This document shows, piece by piece, positions 1-9,005 of a stretch of DNA of 64,000 bases (position 1 is its first letter; every line of letters begins with the position of its first letter). Made by a program: the position numbers and the translations under genes. Below the pieces are notes generated by a model, which was not told the origin of the DNA, did not search any database, and worked only from the letters and a program-made list of their open reading frames with translations. This stretch comes from Janthinobacterium fluminis (GTDB taxonomy: Bacteria > Pseudomonadota > Gammaproteobacteria > Burkholderiales > Burkholderiaceae_D), in assembly GCF_028595325.1 (NCBI RefSeq), contig NZ_JAQQXR010000006.1:310001-374000 (forward strand), written 5' to 3'.

Positions 1-1
1 C

Positions 2-205
2 GCCTCGCAAGAATTGCGCGACAAGATCTTCCGCAATATGTCGCAGCGGGCCGGCGAGATGATGCGCGAGGACTTGGAGTCGAAGGGGCCGGTGCGCCTG
101 TCCGAGGTCGAGGCCCAGCAGAAGCAGATTTTGCAGATCGTGCGCCGCCTGGCCGACGAAGGCCAGATCGTGCTAGGCGGAAAAGGCGAGGATTCGTTTG
201 TCTAA
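2..205 (+). CDS. fliG: FliG C-terminal fragment (flagellar motor switch), 5' end outside the window
   Basis: This is the last 67 codons of the C-ring switch protein that couples stator torque to rotor rotation. The visible part matches the FliG C-terminus: a D-K-I-F-x-N-M helix, then GPVRLSEVEAQQKQI and LADEGQIVLGGKGED before the stop. The reading frame is open from base 2, so the gene continues to the left of the window. The 3' end overlaps the fliH start by 8 bases, which suggests translational coupling in a fliFGHIJK-type operon. Identity is secure although most of the protein is absent. Confidence 0.93.
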   Translation, partial: ASQELRDKIFRNMSQRAGEMMREDLESKGPVRLSEVEAQQKQILQIVRRLADEGQIVLGGKGEDSFV

Positions 206-932
206 TTTACCGAAAGAGCAGCAAACCGCCTACCAGCGCTGGGAGATGACCTCCTTCGGCGACGACCGCCCCAGCGTGGTCGCCGCGCGCAAGCCGCCCG
301 AGCCGCCCCCGCCCGAGGAAGAAGAGGAAGAGGTCGAGCTGCCGCCGCCGCTGGAATACCCGACCCAGGAAGAGATCGACGCGATCCGCGAAGACGCCCG
401 CGCCGCGGCCCACGCCGAAGGCTTGGCCGCCGGCCACGCCGAGGGTTACGCGGCCGGCCACGCCGAGGGCCACGCCGAGGCGACGGCCATCGGTAAGGCG
501 GCCTCGGCCATCGAACTGGCCCACCTGCAAAGCATCGCCGTCGAATTCGGCACGGCCGTGGCCGAGGCCGACCAGTTGATCGCCAACGAGGTGCTGGAAC
601 TGGCCCTGCAACTGGCCAAGGGCATGCTCAAGACGGCCCTGCGCGTCAAGCCGGAGCTGGTGCTGCCGGTGGTGCGCGAAGCCATCGAATACCTGCCGGT
701 GCTGCAGCAGCCGGCCCTGCTGATGCTCCATCCCGAGGATGCCGGCGTCGTGCGCGAGGGCATAGGCGAGGAAATCGACAAGGGCGGCTGGCGCCTCGTC
801 GAAGACCCGACAATCGAGCGCGGCGGTTGCAAGATCGACACCGCCAGCAACCAGATCGACGCCCAGACGTCGGCGCGCTGGGCGCGCCTGAGCCACGCGC
901 TGGGCAAAGACGTCGACTGGCTCGCGGAATGA
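198..932 (+). CDS. fliH: FliH, negative regulator/stator of the export ATPase
   Basis: FliH binds FliI and anchors the export ATPase to the C-ring at the cytoplasmic face of the flagellar type III export gate. The 244-aa product has an acidic/proline-rich N-terminus (about residues 30-55) and then a GHAEG-type repeat (about 75-95), the GxxxG helix typical of FliH. An E/V-ATPase-like C-terminal domain follows. I chose the TTG at 198, which overlaps the fliG stop, because the frame gives the usual [17 protein letters not shown] start; an ATG at 246 would remove this conserved segment. The stop overlaps the fliI ATG. Confidence 0.9.
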   Translation: MSNLPKEQQTAYQRWEMTSFGDDRPSVVAARKPPEPPPPEEEEEEVELPPPLEYPTQEEIDAIREDARAAAHAEGLAAGHAEGYAAGHAEGHAEATAIGKAASAIELAHLQSIAVEFGTAVAEADQLIANEVLELALQLAKGMLKTALRVKPELVLPVVREAIEYLPVLQQPALLMLHPEDAGVVREGIGEEIDKGGWRLVEDPTIERGGCKIDTASNQIDAQTSARWARLSHALGKDVDWLAE

Positions 933-2323
933 CAGCGAACCGCCACGCCGGCCGCTGGCAAGCCTACCTGGCCGACTGCAACGCCCTGGTCGGCTTCGTC
1001 GAACCGATGCAAGTGTCCGGCCGCGTGACCCGCGTCGCCGGCCTCGTCATGGAGGCCGTCGGCCTGCGCCTGGCCGTCGGCGCCGCCTGCACCGTGCCCC
1101 TGCAAAACGGCGGCCGCGTCGAGGCCGAAGTGGTCGGTTTCGACGGCGACCGCCTGTTCCTGATGCCGCAAAGCGACGTCGAGGGCATCGTTCCCGGCAC
1201 CCGCGTGTTCCCCGTCGAACCGAGCATCCCGCGCCCCGGCAAGGTCGAGCACCCGCGCCGCCGCCCCAGCGACCGGGCCCGCCACCTGCCCGTCGGCCCG
1301 CAACTGCTGGGCCGCGTGCTCGACGGCGCCGGCCGCCCGCTCGACCAGCTGGGGCCGCTGCACACGGTCGACAGCGCGCCCATCAATGTGCGCCCCGCCA
1401 ACCCGCTGGGGCGCGCGCCCATCGTCGACACCCTCGACGTCGGCGTGCGCTCGATCAACAGCATGTTGACGGTGGGCCGCGGCCAGCGCATGGGCCTGTT
1501 CGCCGGCTCCGGCGTCGGCAAGAGCGTGCTGCTGGGCATGATGGCGCGCTACACCGAGGCCGACGTCATCGTCGTCGGCCTGATCGGCGAAAGGGGCCGC
1601 GAGGTCAAGGAATTCATCGAGCAAATCCTCGGCGCCGAGGGCCTGGCCCGCTCCGTCGTCGTGGCGGCCCCGGCCGACACGCCGCCGCTGATGCGCCTGC
1701 AGGGCGCCGCCTACGCGACGGCGATCGCCGAGTACTTCCGCGACCAGGGCCAGAACGTGCTGCTGATCATGGATTCGCTGACCCGCTACGCCATGGCCCA
1801 GCGCGAAATCGCCCTGGCCATCGGCGAGCCGCCGGCCACCAAGGGCTATCCGCCGTCCGTGTTCGCCAAACTGCCGGTGCTGGTCGAACGGGCCGGCAAC
1901 GGCGAGGAAGGCGGCGGCTCGATCACCGCCTTCTACACCGTGCTGACCGAGGGCGACGACCAGCAAGACCCGATCGCCGACTCGGCCCGCGCCATTCTCG
2001 ACGGCCACATCGTGCTGAACCGGCGCCTGGCCGAGGCCGGCCACTACCCGGCCATCGACATCGAACAGTCGATCAGCCGCGCCGCCCACTCGATCACGAC
2101 GGCCGAACACCAGCAACAGGCGCGCAGGCTGAAACAACTGTATTCGCGCTACGAGCGCAGCCGCGACCTCATCAGCGTCGGCGCCTACAGCGCCGGCACC
2201 GATCCGGTGCTCGACCAGGCCATCGCCCTGCACGAGCGCATCGAGGCTTTTCTGCAACAACAAATCACGGAAAGGGTCGGCATGGACGAGAGCTTGTGGC
2301 AACTTACCGCTCTATTCGAGTGA
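929..2323 (+). CDS. fliI: FliI, flagellar export ATPase
   Basis: A 464-aa F1-beta-like ATPase that unfolds and releases export substrates at the flagellar type III apparatus. Walker A AGSGVGKS is at residues 192-199 and the Walker B strand [11 protein letters not shown] ends near residue 286 with Asp282. The E-R-G-R-E-V motif follows Walker A at about 221. The ATG at 929 overlaps the fliH TGA (ATGA), and this start gives the normal FliI length. An upstream in-frame extension exists but lies inside fliH. The neighbours fliH and fliJ are its physical partners. Confidence 0.97.
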   Translation: MTANRHAGRWQAYLADCNALVGFVEPMQVSGRVTRVAGLVMEAVGLRLAVGAACTVPLQNGGRVEAEVVGFDGDRLFLMPQSDVEGIVPGTRVFPVEPSIPRPGKVEHPRRRPSDRARHLPVGPQLLGRVLDGAGRPLDQLGPLHTVDSAPINVRPANPLGRAPIVDTLDVGVRSINSMLTVGRGQRMGLFAGSGVGKSVLLGMMARYTEADVIVVGLIGERGREVKEFIEQILGAEGLARSVVVAAPADTPPLMRLQGAAYATAIAEYFRDQGQNVLLIMDSLTRYAMAQREIALAIGEPPATKGYPPSVFAKLPVLVERAGNGEEGGGSITAFYTVLTEGDDQQDPIADSARAILDGHIVLNRRLAEAGHYPAIDIEQSISRAAHSITTAEHQQQARRLKQLYSRYERSRDLISVGAYSAGTDPVLDQAIALHERIEAFLQQQITERVGMDESLWQLTALFE

Positions 2324-2356
2324 TGACGGGCCCGCCACGCGACCTATAATGCATCC

Positions 2357-2797
2357 ATGGCCTCCCTCTCCCAACTTGAAACGCTGATCGACCTCGCGCG
2401 CCGGGAAACCGATGATTGCGCGAAGCGCCTAGGCGCGGCGCTGAAAGCGCTCGACGACAGCCAGCAGCAATTGCAGATGCTCAGCGACTACCGCGACGAC
2501 TACAGCCGCCGCTTCGAGGCGACGATGGCGGCCGGCATCACCCCTGCGGCCTTCCGCAACTTCCAGGCCTTCATGGGCAAGCTCGACAACGCCATCGCCG
2601 GCCAGCAGGAAGTGGTGCGCCACGCCCAGCGCCGCAGCGAGCACGAAAAGGCGACCTGGCAGGCCAGCGAGCGCAAGCGCATGTCCTACACGACGCTGGA
2701 CAAGCGCGTCCAGGAAGCGGCGCTGAAGCTGGAAAACAAGCGCGACCAGAAAGCCATGGACGAACACGCGGCGCGACAAGCCTATTACAAACGCTGA
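2357..2797 (+). CDS. fliJ: FliJ, flagellar export chaperone/ATPase stalk
   Basis: A 146-aa, almost wholly helical, charged protein of the FliJ family. FliJ sits in the FliI ring like the gamma subunit of F1 and recycles export chaperones. The sequence has the FliJ pattern of an N-terminal LETLIDLARRETDDCAKRL helix and a long coiled coil rich in Q, K, E and R, with no membrane segment. It starts 33 bases after fliI. Identity rests on size, coiled-coil composition and position between fliI and fliK. Confidence 0.9.
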   Translation: MASLSQLETLIDLARRETDDCAKRLGAALKALDDSQQQLQMLSDYRDDYSRRFEATMAAGITPAAFRNFQAFMGKLDNAIAGQQEVVRHAQRRSEHEKATWQASERKRMSYTTLDKRVQEAALKLENKRDQKAMDEHAARQAYYKR

Positions 2798-2835
2798 GGC
2801 GGCACGCCCGGCCCATTTCCTTACACGGCGCAACC

Positions 2836-4206
2836 ATGCAAACCCCCATTCTTCCTGTCCAGACCAGCAACACCCCAGCGGCGCCCCCCCCCAAGGCGGG
2901 CACCGGCACGGGCGCGCCGGACAATAGCGACTTCCAGCGCACGCTGACGCGCCAGATCGAACAGCGCCAGGCGCAAAACCGCGCCAGCCAGGCGGCGCCG
3001 GCCCGGCCTGCCACGCCGGCCCCGGCCCGGGCGGCCGCGCCGGCACCGGCGCCCACGCCGCAAGCCGCGCCGGCGCCAACGCAGAACCAGGCCAAGGCGC
3101 CCGCGCAGCCGGCGCAGCCGGCGCAGGCGCCCGTCGACGGGCAGAACACTGCCGGCAACGACAGCAAGGACAGCGCGGCCGCGCCGGCCGCGCCGGCGCC
3201 GGCGCCGGCGCCGGCCAAGGAAAGCAGCAGCGAAGCTGCGGAAAACACCGTCCCCGCCAGCACGGCGGCGGCCGACATGCTGGCCCTCGTCGCCAGCCTG
3301 AACCAGACCGTCGCGCCCGCCCCCACTGCGGAGACGGCGGCGGCAGGCGCCGGTCTGGCCGCTGACGCGGCCGGCAAGATGCTGGCGGCTGGCGCCACCG
3401 ACGCCAAGGGCGCCGCCGGCGCCAAGACCCCGGCCGCCGGCAAGGGCGCGACGGGCGCGACGGCGGCATTCGCGGCCATCGCCGACGCAGCCAGAACGAA
3501 AACCGCAGCGGCAGCCCCGGCCGCCGACGCAGGCGCCGGCGCGGCCGCGACGCTAAGCTCGCCGCACAGCGAGGCGCCGCAAGCGCCACCGCCTGCGGCG
3601 GCCCTACCCGACGCGGCGCAATTGAACGCGGCCAAGGTGCGCGAGAGCGCGCCGGAAGCGCTGCCCGCCCGCGAACCCGTGCACGAAGCCGCCGCACTGG
3701 CCGCGCCGGTGCAACAGGCGTCGCTGCACATCGCCGCGGCCGCCTCCGCGGTTCCGGCCGAGAAATTGAACGGTCGCGTCGGCACGCCGGCCTGGGACCA
3801 GGAACTGGGCCAGAAAATCGTCTGGATGGTGGCCGGCGGCGAGCAAAGCGCGACGCTGACGCTGAATCCGCCCGACCTGGGCCCGCTGCAGGTGGTGCTC
3901 AAAGTCAGCAACGACCAGGCCGACGCCACCTTCACGGCGGCCCAGCCGGAGGTGCGCCAGGCGCTGGAGGCGGCCATGCCGCGCCTGCGTGAAATGATGA
4001 GCGGAGCCGGCATCGAACTGGCCAACTCCAGCGTCTCGGCCGGCATGGCCAACCAGCAAAACGGCGGCAACGGCGAAGCGCGCATGGGCCGCGGCGGCGG
4101 CCACGGCGGCAATGGCGGCGCCGACCAGGGCGGCGGCGGCAACGCGCGCGCCAGCGCCCCCGCAGCGCGCGCCGGCACCCAAGGCATGGTCGACACTTTC
4201 GCCTGA
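2836..4206 (+). CDS. fliK: FliK, flagellar hook-length control protein
   Basis: A 456-aa secreted ruler that measures hook length and switches export specificity through FlhB. The first about 315 residues are low-complexity Ala/Pro/Gln, as is common for FliK. The conserved C-terminal Flg_hook domain is clear, with ATLTLNPPDLGPLQVVLKV (around residues 338-356) followed by a helix with VRQALEAAMPRLREMM. The C-terminal tail is Gly/Asn-rich. The start was set at ATG 2836; the longer open frame upstream is a shadow of fliJ. A 217-base gap follows, so fliL may have its own promoter. Confidence 0.92.
   Translation: MQTPILPVQTSNTPAAPPPKAGTGTGAPDNSDFQRTLTRQIEQRQAQNRASQAAPARPATPAPARAAAPAPAPTPQAAPAPTQNQAKAPAQPAQPAQAPVDGQNTAGNDSKDSAAAPAAPAPAPAPAKESSSEAAENTVPASTAAADMLALVASLNQTVAPAPTAETAAAGAGLAADAAGKMLAAGATDAKGAAGAKTPAAGKGATGATAAFAAIADAARTKTAAAAPAADAGAGAAATLSSPHSEAPQAPPPAAALPDAAQLNAAKVRESAPEALPAREPVHEAAALAAPVQQASLHIAAAASAVPAEKLNGRVGTPAWDQELGQKIVWMVAGGEQSATLTLNPPDLGPLQVVLKVSNDQADATFTAAQPEVRQALEAAMPRLREMMSGAGIELANSSVSAGMANQQNGGNGEARMGRGGGHGGNGGADQGGGGNARASAPAARAGTQGMVDTFA
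3191..3214 (+). repeat. CGCCGG hexanucleotide tandem repeat inside fliK
   Basis: Four exact copies of the hexamer CGCCGG lie in the Pro/Ala-rich part of fliK and encode alternating Pro-Ala. Copy-number change would add or remove two residues without shifting the frame. Confidence 0.8.
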
Positions 4207-4422
4207 AAAACCCGCGGCGCACCCCGGAGCCGGCTCCCCGGGGACGCCGATGGCGGCCGTTTGCCGGCGCCAGTCCCCGTTTTTTCGCCATCCCGGGTAC
4301 TTTTCTTGCGGAAACTTTGAGTTGCGTGCCCTTCCTGCCTCTTTTCCACGCATCCGACTGCGCAGAGTTTGCCGATAATGACATAATGGCGTCGTGATCC
4401 ACTTCCCTGCACCAAGGTTACA

Positions 4423-4950
4423 TTGAAAGCAAATCCGAAAATGAAAGCAGATCCAAAAGCAGACGCAGCACCGCCAGCGGCAGGCGCATCGAAGAAAAAG
4501 CTTTTGATCATCGTGCTGGCCGCCGTGCTGGGTGCCGGCGGCCTCGGCGGCGGCGGCGCCTGGTATTTCTTGCACGGTAAAAAGGATGCGGAACCCGAGC
4601 ACGAGAAGCCGCGCAAGAAAGTGTCGAAGGCGGGTCCGCCCGTGTTCGTGCCGCTCGACCCCTTCACCGTCAACTTGCAGCCGGAAAACGGCGAGCAGTA
4701 TCTGCAGATCGCCTTCACGCTGCAAGTGTCCGGCCTGGAAGAGGTCGAACTGGTCAAGCTGAACATGCCGAAGGTGCGCAGCCGCCTGCTGCTGCTGCTG
4801 TCGAGCAAAAAAGCCTCCGAACTGAACACCGGCGAGGGCAAGAAGCAGCTGGCCGACGAGATCATCGAGCAGGTCAACGAGCCCTTCGAAACGCGCGGCT
4901 CGCGCCAGGAAGTGTCGGAAGTGTTGTTCACCTCATTCATCATTCAATAA
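4423..4950 (+). CDS. fliL: FliL, basal-body-associated stator protein
   Basis: A 175-aa single-pass inner-membrane protein that surrounds and stabilises the stator. It has a short Lys-rich cytoplasmic tail (residues 1-27), a transmembrane helix LLIIVLAAVLGAGGLGGGGAW (about 28-47) and a periplasmic domain starting near FVPLDPFTVNLQPE. The start is read as TTG at 4423 with AAGG just upstream. The in-frame ATG at 4441 has no visible ribosome site and would shorten the product to 169 aa. It is the first gene of the fliLMNOPQR run and ends 9 bases before fliM. Confidence 0.9.
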   Translation: MKANPKMKADPKADAAPPAAGASKKKLLIIVLAAVLGAGGLGGGGAWYFLHGKKDAEPEHEKPRKKVSKAGPPVFVPLDPFTVNLQPENGEQYLQIAFTLQVSGLEEVELVKLNMPKVRSRLLLLLSSKKASELNTGEGKKQLADEIIEQVNEPFETRGSRQEVSEVLFTSFIIQ

Positions 4951-4959
4951 TAAGCAGTC

Positions 4960-5940
4960 ATGGCCGATAATTTCCTCTCCCAGGAAGAAGTTGATGCCCT
5001 TCTCAAGGGCGTCAACGGCGATCAGGACGACGCCCAGGCGCCGGAAGAGGCGGCGGGCGTTCGCACCTACAACCTGGCGACCCAGGAGCGCATCGTGCGC
5101 GGGCGCATGCCGACGCTGGAGATCATCAACGAGCGCTTCGCGCGCCTGTTGCGCGTCGGCCTGTTCAACTTCCTGCGCCGCAGCGCCGAGGTGTCGGTCG
5201 GGTCCGTGCGCGTGTCCAAGTACAGCGAATTCATCCGCAACCTCGTCGTGCCGACCAATCTGAACCTGGTGCACATGAAGCCGCTGCGCGGCACGGCGCT
5301 GATGGTGTTCGACCCGGGTTTGGTGTTTTTGCTGGTCGACAATCTGTTCGGCGGCGACGGACGCTTCCACACCCGCGTCGAGGGCCGCGACTTCACGCAG
5401 ACGGAGCAGCGCATCATCTTGCGCATCCTCGACATCGTCTTCGAGGCGTACACGAAGTCCTGGGAACCGGTGTTCCCTGTCGAATTCGAGTACATCCGCT
5501 CGGAAATGAACACCCAGTTCGCCAACATCGCCACGCCCAACGAGGTGGTGGTGGCGTCCACCTTCACGGTGGAGCTGGGCTCGGTGTCGGGCCAGATCCA
5601 CTTCTGCATGCCGTATTCGATGATCGAGCCGATCCGCGACGCCCTCACGTCCAGCCTGCAAGGCGAGGCGCTGGAAGTCGACAAGCGCTGGATACGCCTG
5701 ATGACGCAGCAAATCCAGATCGCCGAGGTGGAACTGGTGGCCTCGCTGGGCACGGCCAAGGTGTCCTTCGACGAGATCCTGAACATGAAGGTGGGCGACA
5801 TCATCCCCCTCAACATCCCGGAGCTGATCGCCGCCACCGTCGACGGCGTGCCCGTGATGGATTGCACATATGGGGTATTGAATGGACAATACGCCTTGAA
5901 GGTCGAGAAATTACTCGCCAATTCCGATAACATCAAGTAA
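4960..5940 (+). CDS. fliM: FliM, flagellar motor switch protein
   Basis: A 326-aa C-ring protein that receives phospho-CheY and sets rotation direction. The N-terminal CheY-binding peptide LSQEEVDALL is present (residues 5-14). The middle CheC/FliM domain has the GGDGRFHTRVEGRDFTQTE segment, and the C-terminal SpoA domain shows LNIPELIAATVDGVPVM. The length is typical. It is followed after 45 bases by fliN, its partner in the C-ring. Confidence 0.97.
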   Translation: MADNFLSQEEVDALLKGVNGDQDDAQAPEEAAGVRTYNLATQERIVRGRMPTLEIINERFARLLRVGLFNFLRRSAEVSVGSVRVSKYSEFIRNLVVPTNLNLVHMKPLRGTALMVFDPGLVFLLVDNLFGGDGRFHTRVEGRDFTQTEQRIILRILDIVFEAYTKSWEPVFPVEFEYIRSEMNTQFANIATPNEVVVASTFTVELGSVSGQIHFCMPYSMIEPIRDALTSSLQGEALEVDKRWIRLMTQQIQIAEVELVASLGTAKVSFDEILNMKVGDIIPLNIPELIAATVDGVPVMDCTYGVLNGQYALKVEKLLANSDNIK

Positions 5941-5985
5941 GACCGGCGGCCAGGTGGCCGGCGTCCGCAACAACAGGAGAGCAAC

Positions 5986-6426
5986 ATGTCCGACAATCAA
6001 GACGATCAAAGCGCGGAAGACGATTGGGGCGCGGCCATCGCCGAGCAGGCCAAGGCGGAAGCGGAGGCGCTGCAAAACCAGGCCAACACGGCCAGCGTGG
6101 CCAGCGCCGCCAGCGCCGCCGTGTTCAAGGACTTCTCGAAACAGGGCTCGAAGTCGGAGACGCACAACGATATCGACTTCATCCTCGACATCCCGGTGCA
6201 ACTGACGGTCGAGCTGGGCCGCACCAAGATCGCCATCAAGAACCTGCTGCAACTGGCCCAGGGTTCCGTGGTCGAGCTGGACGGCCTGGCCGGCGAGCCG
6301 ATGGACGTGCTCGTCAACGGCTGCCTGATCGCCCAGGGCGAGGTGGTGGTCGTCAACGACAAGTTCGGCATCCGCCTGACCGACATCATCACGCCGTCCG
6401 AACGCATCAGAAAACTCAATAAATGA
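5986..6426 (+). CDS. fliN: FliN, flagellar motor switch protein
   Basis: A 146-aa C-ring protein with a single SpoA domain at the C-terminus. Diagnostic stretches are DIPVQLTVELGRTKIAIKNL, GSVVELDGLAGEPMDVLVNG and RLTDIITPSERI. The N-terminal about 60 residues are acidic/Ala-rich and less conserved. A GGAGAG ribosome site precedes the ATG. The last codons overlap the fliO start (ATGA). Confidence 0.97.
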   Translation: MSDNQDDQSAEDDWGAAIAEQAKAEAEALQNQANTASVASAASAAVFKDFSKQGSKSETHNDIDFILDIPVQLTVELGRTKIAIKNLLQLAQGSVVELDGLAGEPMDVLVNGCLIAQGEVVVVNDKFGIRLTDIITPSERIRKLNK

Positions 6427-6983
6427 AGCCTGGTTTATTCTTCGCCCTGGCGTTGGCGTGCTGCGGCGCCAACGCGGCGGCCGACGCGCCGCCCGCCGCC
6501 GCCCCCGCCATTGCCGCCTCCGCCCCTCCAGCCAGCGCGCCCGCCGCGCTTGAAGCGCCCGCCGCCGCGCCCGTCGCCGTCGTTGCGCCCGCCCTGGCCG
6601 CGGCGCCCGCCGCCGTGGCGCCGGCGCCGAACACGGCCGCCGGCAGCCTGCTGCAAACCATCCTCGCCCTGCTCCTCGTGCTGGCCCTGCTGGGCGGCCT
6701 GGCCTGGTTCATGAAGCGCTACGGCCCGAAGCCGGCCGGCGGCAACGCCAGGCTGCGCCTGCTCAGCTCCCTGAGCCTGGGCGGGCGCGAGCGCATCATG
6801 CTGATCGAAGTGGCCGGCCAATGGATCGTCGTCGGCGCCTCGCCGGGGCGGGTCAACGCGCTGGCGACGCTGCCGCGCCAGGAAAGCGAGGACGTCGCCG
6901 CGCTGGTCCAGCCGAACGGCCCGGCCGCCGCCAACTTCTCCGAGTGGCTCAAACAGACGATCGAAAAACGTAATGGCAAATAG
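6423..6983 (+). CDS. fliO: FliO, export gate assembly protein
   Basis: A 186-aa bitopic membrane protein that helps assemble the FliP ring of the export gate. It has an N-terminal signal-like helix, an Ala/Pro-rich periplasmic stretch (about 20-72), and a transmembrane helix [21 protein letters not shown] (about 76-96). The cytoplasmic FliO domain contains [19 protein letters not shown]. It overlaps fliN by 4 bases and fliP by 11, in line with tight operon packing. Confidence 0.9.
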   Translation: MKPGLFFALALACCGANAAADAPPAAAPAIAASAPPASAPAALEAPAAAPVAVVAPALAAAPAAVAPAPNTAAGSLLQTILALLLVLALLGGLAWFMKRYGPKPAGGNARLRLLSSLSLGGRERIMLIEVAGQWIVVGASPGRVNALATLPRQESEDVAALVQPNGPAAANFSEWLKQTIEKRNGK

Positions 6984-7764
6984 GCAGCAGATGCACTTCG
7001 CAGCACTCATACCGCATTCCCCACGCCAGGCGCTGACCTGCTTGTTCGCTCTGGTCGCGCTGGCGCTGCCGCTGTGGGCGCTGGCCGAGCCCGGCATTCC
7101 CGTCTTCAGCAGCACCCCCGGCCCCGGCGGCGCGCAGAACTACACGCTGCCCGTGCAGACGATGTTGCTGATGACCTCGCTGTCCTTCCTGCCGGCGGCG
7201 CTGCTGATGATGACCAGCTTCACCCGCATCATCATCGTGCTGTCGCTGCTGCGCCAGGCCATCGGCACCCAGTCGGCGCCGCCGAACCAGGTGATGATCG
7301 GGCTGGCGCTGTTCCTGACGCTGTTCGTCATGGGCCCCGTGTTCGACAAGATCTATACGGACGCCTACCTGCCCTTGCAGGAAAACAAGATCACCATGTC
7401 GGTGGCGCTGGACAAGGGCGTCGAACCGCTGAAAGCCTTCATGCTCAAGCAGACGCGCCAGACCGACCTGGCCCTGTTCGCCAAGATGTCGCGCTCGGCG
7501 GCCCTGCAGGGGCCGGAGGAAGTGCCGCTGCGCATATTGATTCCCGCCTTCGTCACCAGCGAGCTGAAAACGGCCTTCCAGATCGGCTTCGCCATCTTCA
7601 TCCCCTTCCTCATCATCGACATGGTGGTGGCCAGCGTGCTGATGTCGATGGGGATGATGATGATGTCGCCGGCCGTCATTTCCCTGCCCTTCAAGCTGAT
7701 GCTGTTCGTCCTCGTCGACGGCTGGCAACTGCTGCTCGGCTCGCTGTCGCAGAGTTTCTACTGA
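6973..7764 (+). CDS. fliP: FliP, flagellar export gate protein
   Basis: A 263-aa integral membrane protein that forms the core pore of the flagellar type III export gate with FliQ and FliR. A cleavable signal peptide (about 20-41, ending near LWALA) precedes the mature [18 protein letters not shown] segment. Further FliP signatures are [18 protein letters not shown] and the Met-rich [18 protein letters not shown] loop. The start overlaps the end of fliO; a later start at Met7 is possible. Confidence 0.96.
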   Translation: MANRQQMHFAALIPHSPRQALTCLFALVALALPLWALAEPGIPVFSSTPGPGGAQNYTLPVQTMLLMTSLSFLPAALLMMTSFTRIIIVLSLLRQAIGTQSAPPNQVMIGLALFLTLFVMGPVFDKIYTDAYLPLQENKITMSVALDKGVEPLKAFMLKQTRQTDLALFAKMSRSAALQGPEEVPLRILIPAFVTSELKTAFQIGFAIFIPFLIIDMVVASVLMSMGMMMMSPAVISLPFKLMLFVLVDGWQLLLGSLSQSFY

Positions 7765-7774
7765 GGAGGCGGCA

Positions 7775-8044
7775 ATGACACCCGAAAGCGTCATGACCCT
7801 GGGCCGCCACGCGATGGAAATCACGCTGATGGTGGCCGCGCCCATGCTGCTGGTGGCGCTGATCATCGGCTTGATCGTCAGCATCTTTCAGGCGGCCACC
7901 CAGATCAACGAGGCGACGCTGTCCTTCATTCCCAAACTGGTCGGCATCTTCGTCGCCCTCGTCGTGGCCGGGCCGTGGATGCTGTCGGTGATGCTCGACT
8001 ACATGCGCCAGGTTTTCACCGGCATTCCCGGCCTGATCGGATAA
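7775..8044 (+). CDS. fliQ: FliQ, flagellar export gate protein
   Basis: An 89-aa protein with two transmembrane helices, the usual size and topology of FliQ. The sequences MLLVALIIGLIVSIFQAATQ and TLSFIPKLVGIFVALVV are characteristic. An AGGAGG ribosome site lies just after the fliP stop. Known role: four copies surround the FliP-FliR core of the export gate. Confidence 0.96.
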   Translation: MTPESVMTLGRHAMEITLMVAAPMLLVALIIGLIVSIFQAATQINEATLSFIPKLVGIFVALVVAGPWMLSVMLDYMRQVFTGIPGLIG

Positions 8045-8093
8045 GGCTGGCCGTGACCCTTTTCCTGCGCCGCGCGCGCGCCGCGTCCGCGCC

Positions 8094-8942
8094 ATGCTGA
8101 CCCTCTCCAGCGCCGAACTGAACACCTGGATCGCCGCCTTGCTGTGGCCGCTGTCGCGCATCCTCGGCCTGATCGCCGCCTCTCCGCTGCTGGGCAACTC
8201 GGCGGTGCCCACCAGCACCAAGATTTCGCTGGGCGTGCTGCTGGCGATGATCATCGCCCCCACCGTACCGGCGCTGCCGGCGGCCGAGCCGCTGTCGATG
8301 GCCGGCCTGCTGATTCTGACGCAGGAGTTGCTGGTCGGGCTGGCCATGGGCTTTTCGATACGCGTCGTCTTCGCCGCCGTCGAAATGGCCGGCGAAATCA
8401 GCAGCCTGACCATGGGCCTGGGCTTCGCCACCTTCTTCGACCCGCTGACGAAGGGCCGCTCGTCGGCGATCAGCCAATTCCTGGCCCTGCTGGCGACCAT
8501 GATGTTCCTGGCCGTCAACGCCCACCTGGTGCTGCTGGCGGCGCTGGCGGAAAGCTTCGTCAGTTTGCCGATCTCGGCCGGGCCGGTCAGCGGCGCCGGC
8601 TTCAAGGCGCTGGCCGACTGGGGCGGCAAGATTTTCAGCTCCGGCGTGCAAATCTCGCTGCCCATCGTCGCCGCCCTGCTCATCACCAACGTCGCGCTGG
8701 GCATCCTGACGCGCGCCGCGCCGCAGCTGAACCTGTTCGGCATCGGCTTCCCGATCACGCTGGGCATCGGCATGCTGGTCATCGCCATGAGCTTGCCCTA
8801 CCTGGCCACGCCGCTGCAAAACCTGCTGCTGGAGGGAATCGAGACGAGCCGCAAACTGCCGCGCAGCTTCGCCGACCGAACCCGGCCGCCCGTACCGGTA
8901 ACGCCGGTGGCCCTGCCCCGGCCCGCCCCGCCGCCGCGCTAA
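8094..8942 (+). CDS. fliR: FliR, flagellar export gate protein
   Basis: A 282-aa polytopic membrane protein that completes the FliP5-FliQ4-FliR1 export gate. It has about six hydrophobic helices with the FliR stretch ISLGVLLAMIIAPTVPALPA and the conserved GEISSLTMGLGFATFFDP loop. The last about 25 residues are an unusual Pro/Arg-rich tail (RPPVPVTPVALPRPAPPPR). It is the last gene of the plus-strand fli block and converges with flgL across a 63-base gap. Confidence 0.95.
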   Translation: MLTLSSAELNTWIAALLWPLSRILGLIAASPLLGNSAVPTSTKISLGVLLAMIIAPTVPALPAAEPLSMAGLLILTQELLVGLAMGFSIRVVFAAVEMAGEISSLTMGLGFATFFDPLTKGRSSAISQFLALLATMMFLAVNAHLVLLAALAESFVSLPISAGPVSGAGFKALADWGGKIFSSGVQISLPIVAALLITNVALGILTRAAPQLNLFGIGFPITLGIGMLVIAMSLPYLATPLQNLLLEGIETSRKLPRSFADRTRPPVPVTPVALPRPAPPPR

Positions 8943-8983
8943 AAAAAACGGCGCGCCACCGGGTCAGCCCCGCTGGCGCGCCG
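8941..8983 (-). terminator. Rho-independent terminator of the flgKL end of the operon
   Basis: A perfect 10-bp stem (CGGCGCGCCA at 8949-8958 pairing with 8974-8983) is preceded on the plus strand by eight A residues. On the minus strand it therefore reads as a hairpin followed by U8, 22 bases after the flgL stop. The plus-strand flank has no T-tract, so fliR is probably not terminated as efficiently. Confidence 0.85.
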
Positions 8984-9005
8984 CCCTTGCCGCCGTCCCG
9001 GCGTC

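Noticed and set aside
446-2302. Long minus-strand open frame opposite fliH-fliI
   Set aside because: It is a shadow frame in GC-rich DNA; the plus strand carries clear fliH and fliI, and the translation is low-complexity without a family.
4371-4378. GCCGATAA before fliL, the exact sigma-28 -10 sequence
   Set aside because: At the required 11-base spacing the -35 position reads ATCCGACT, which does not resemble TAAAGTTT, so a sigma-28 promoter is not supported.
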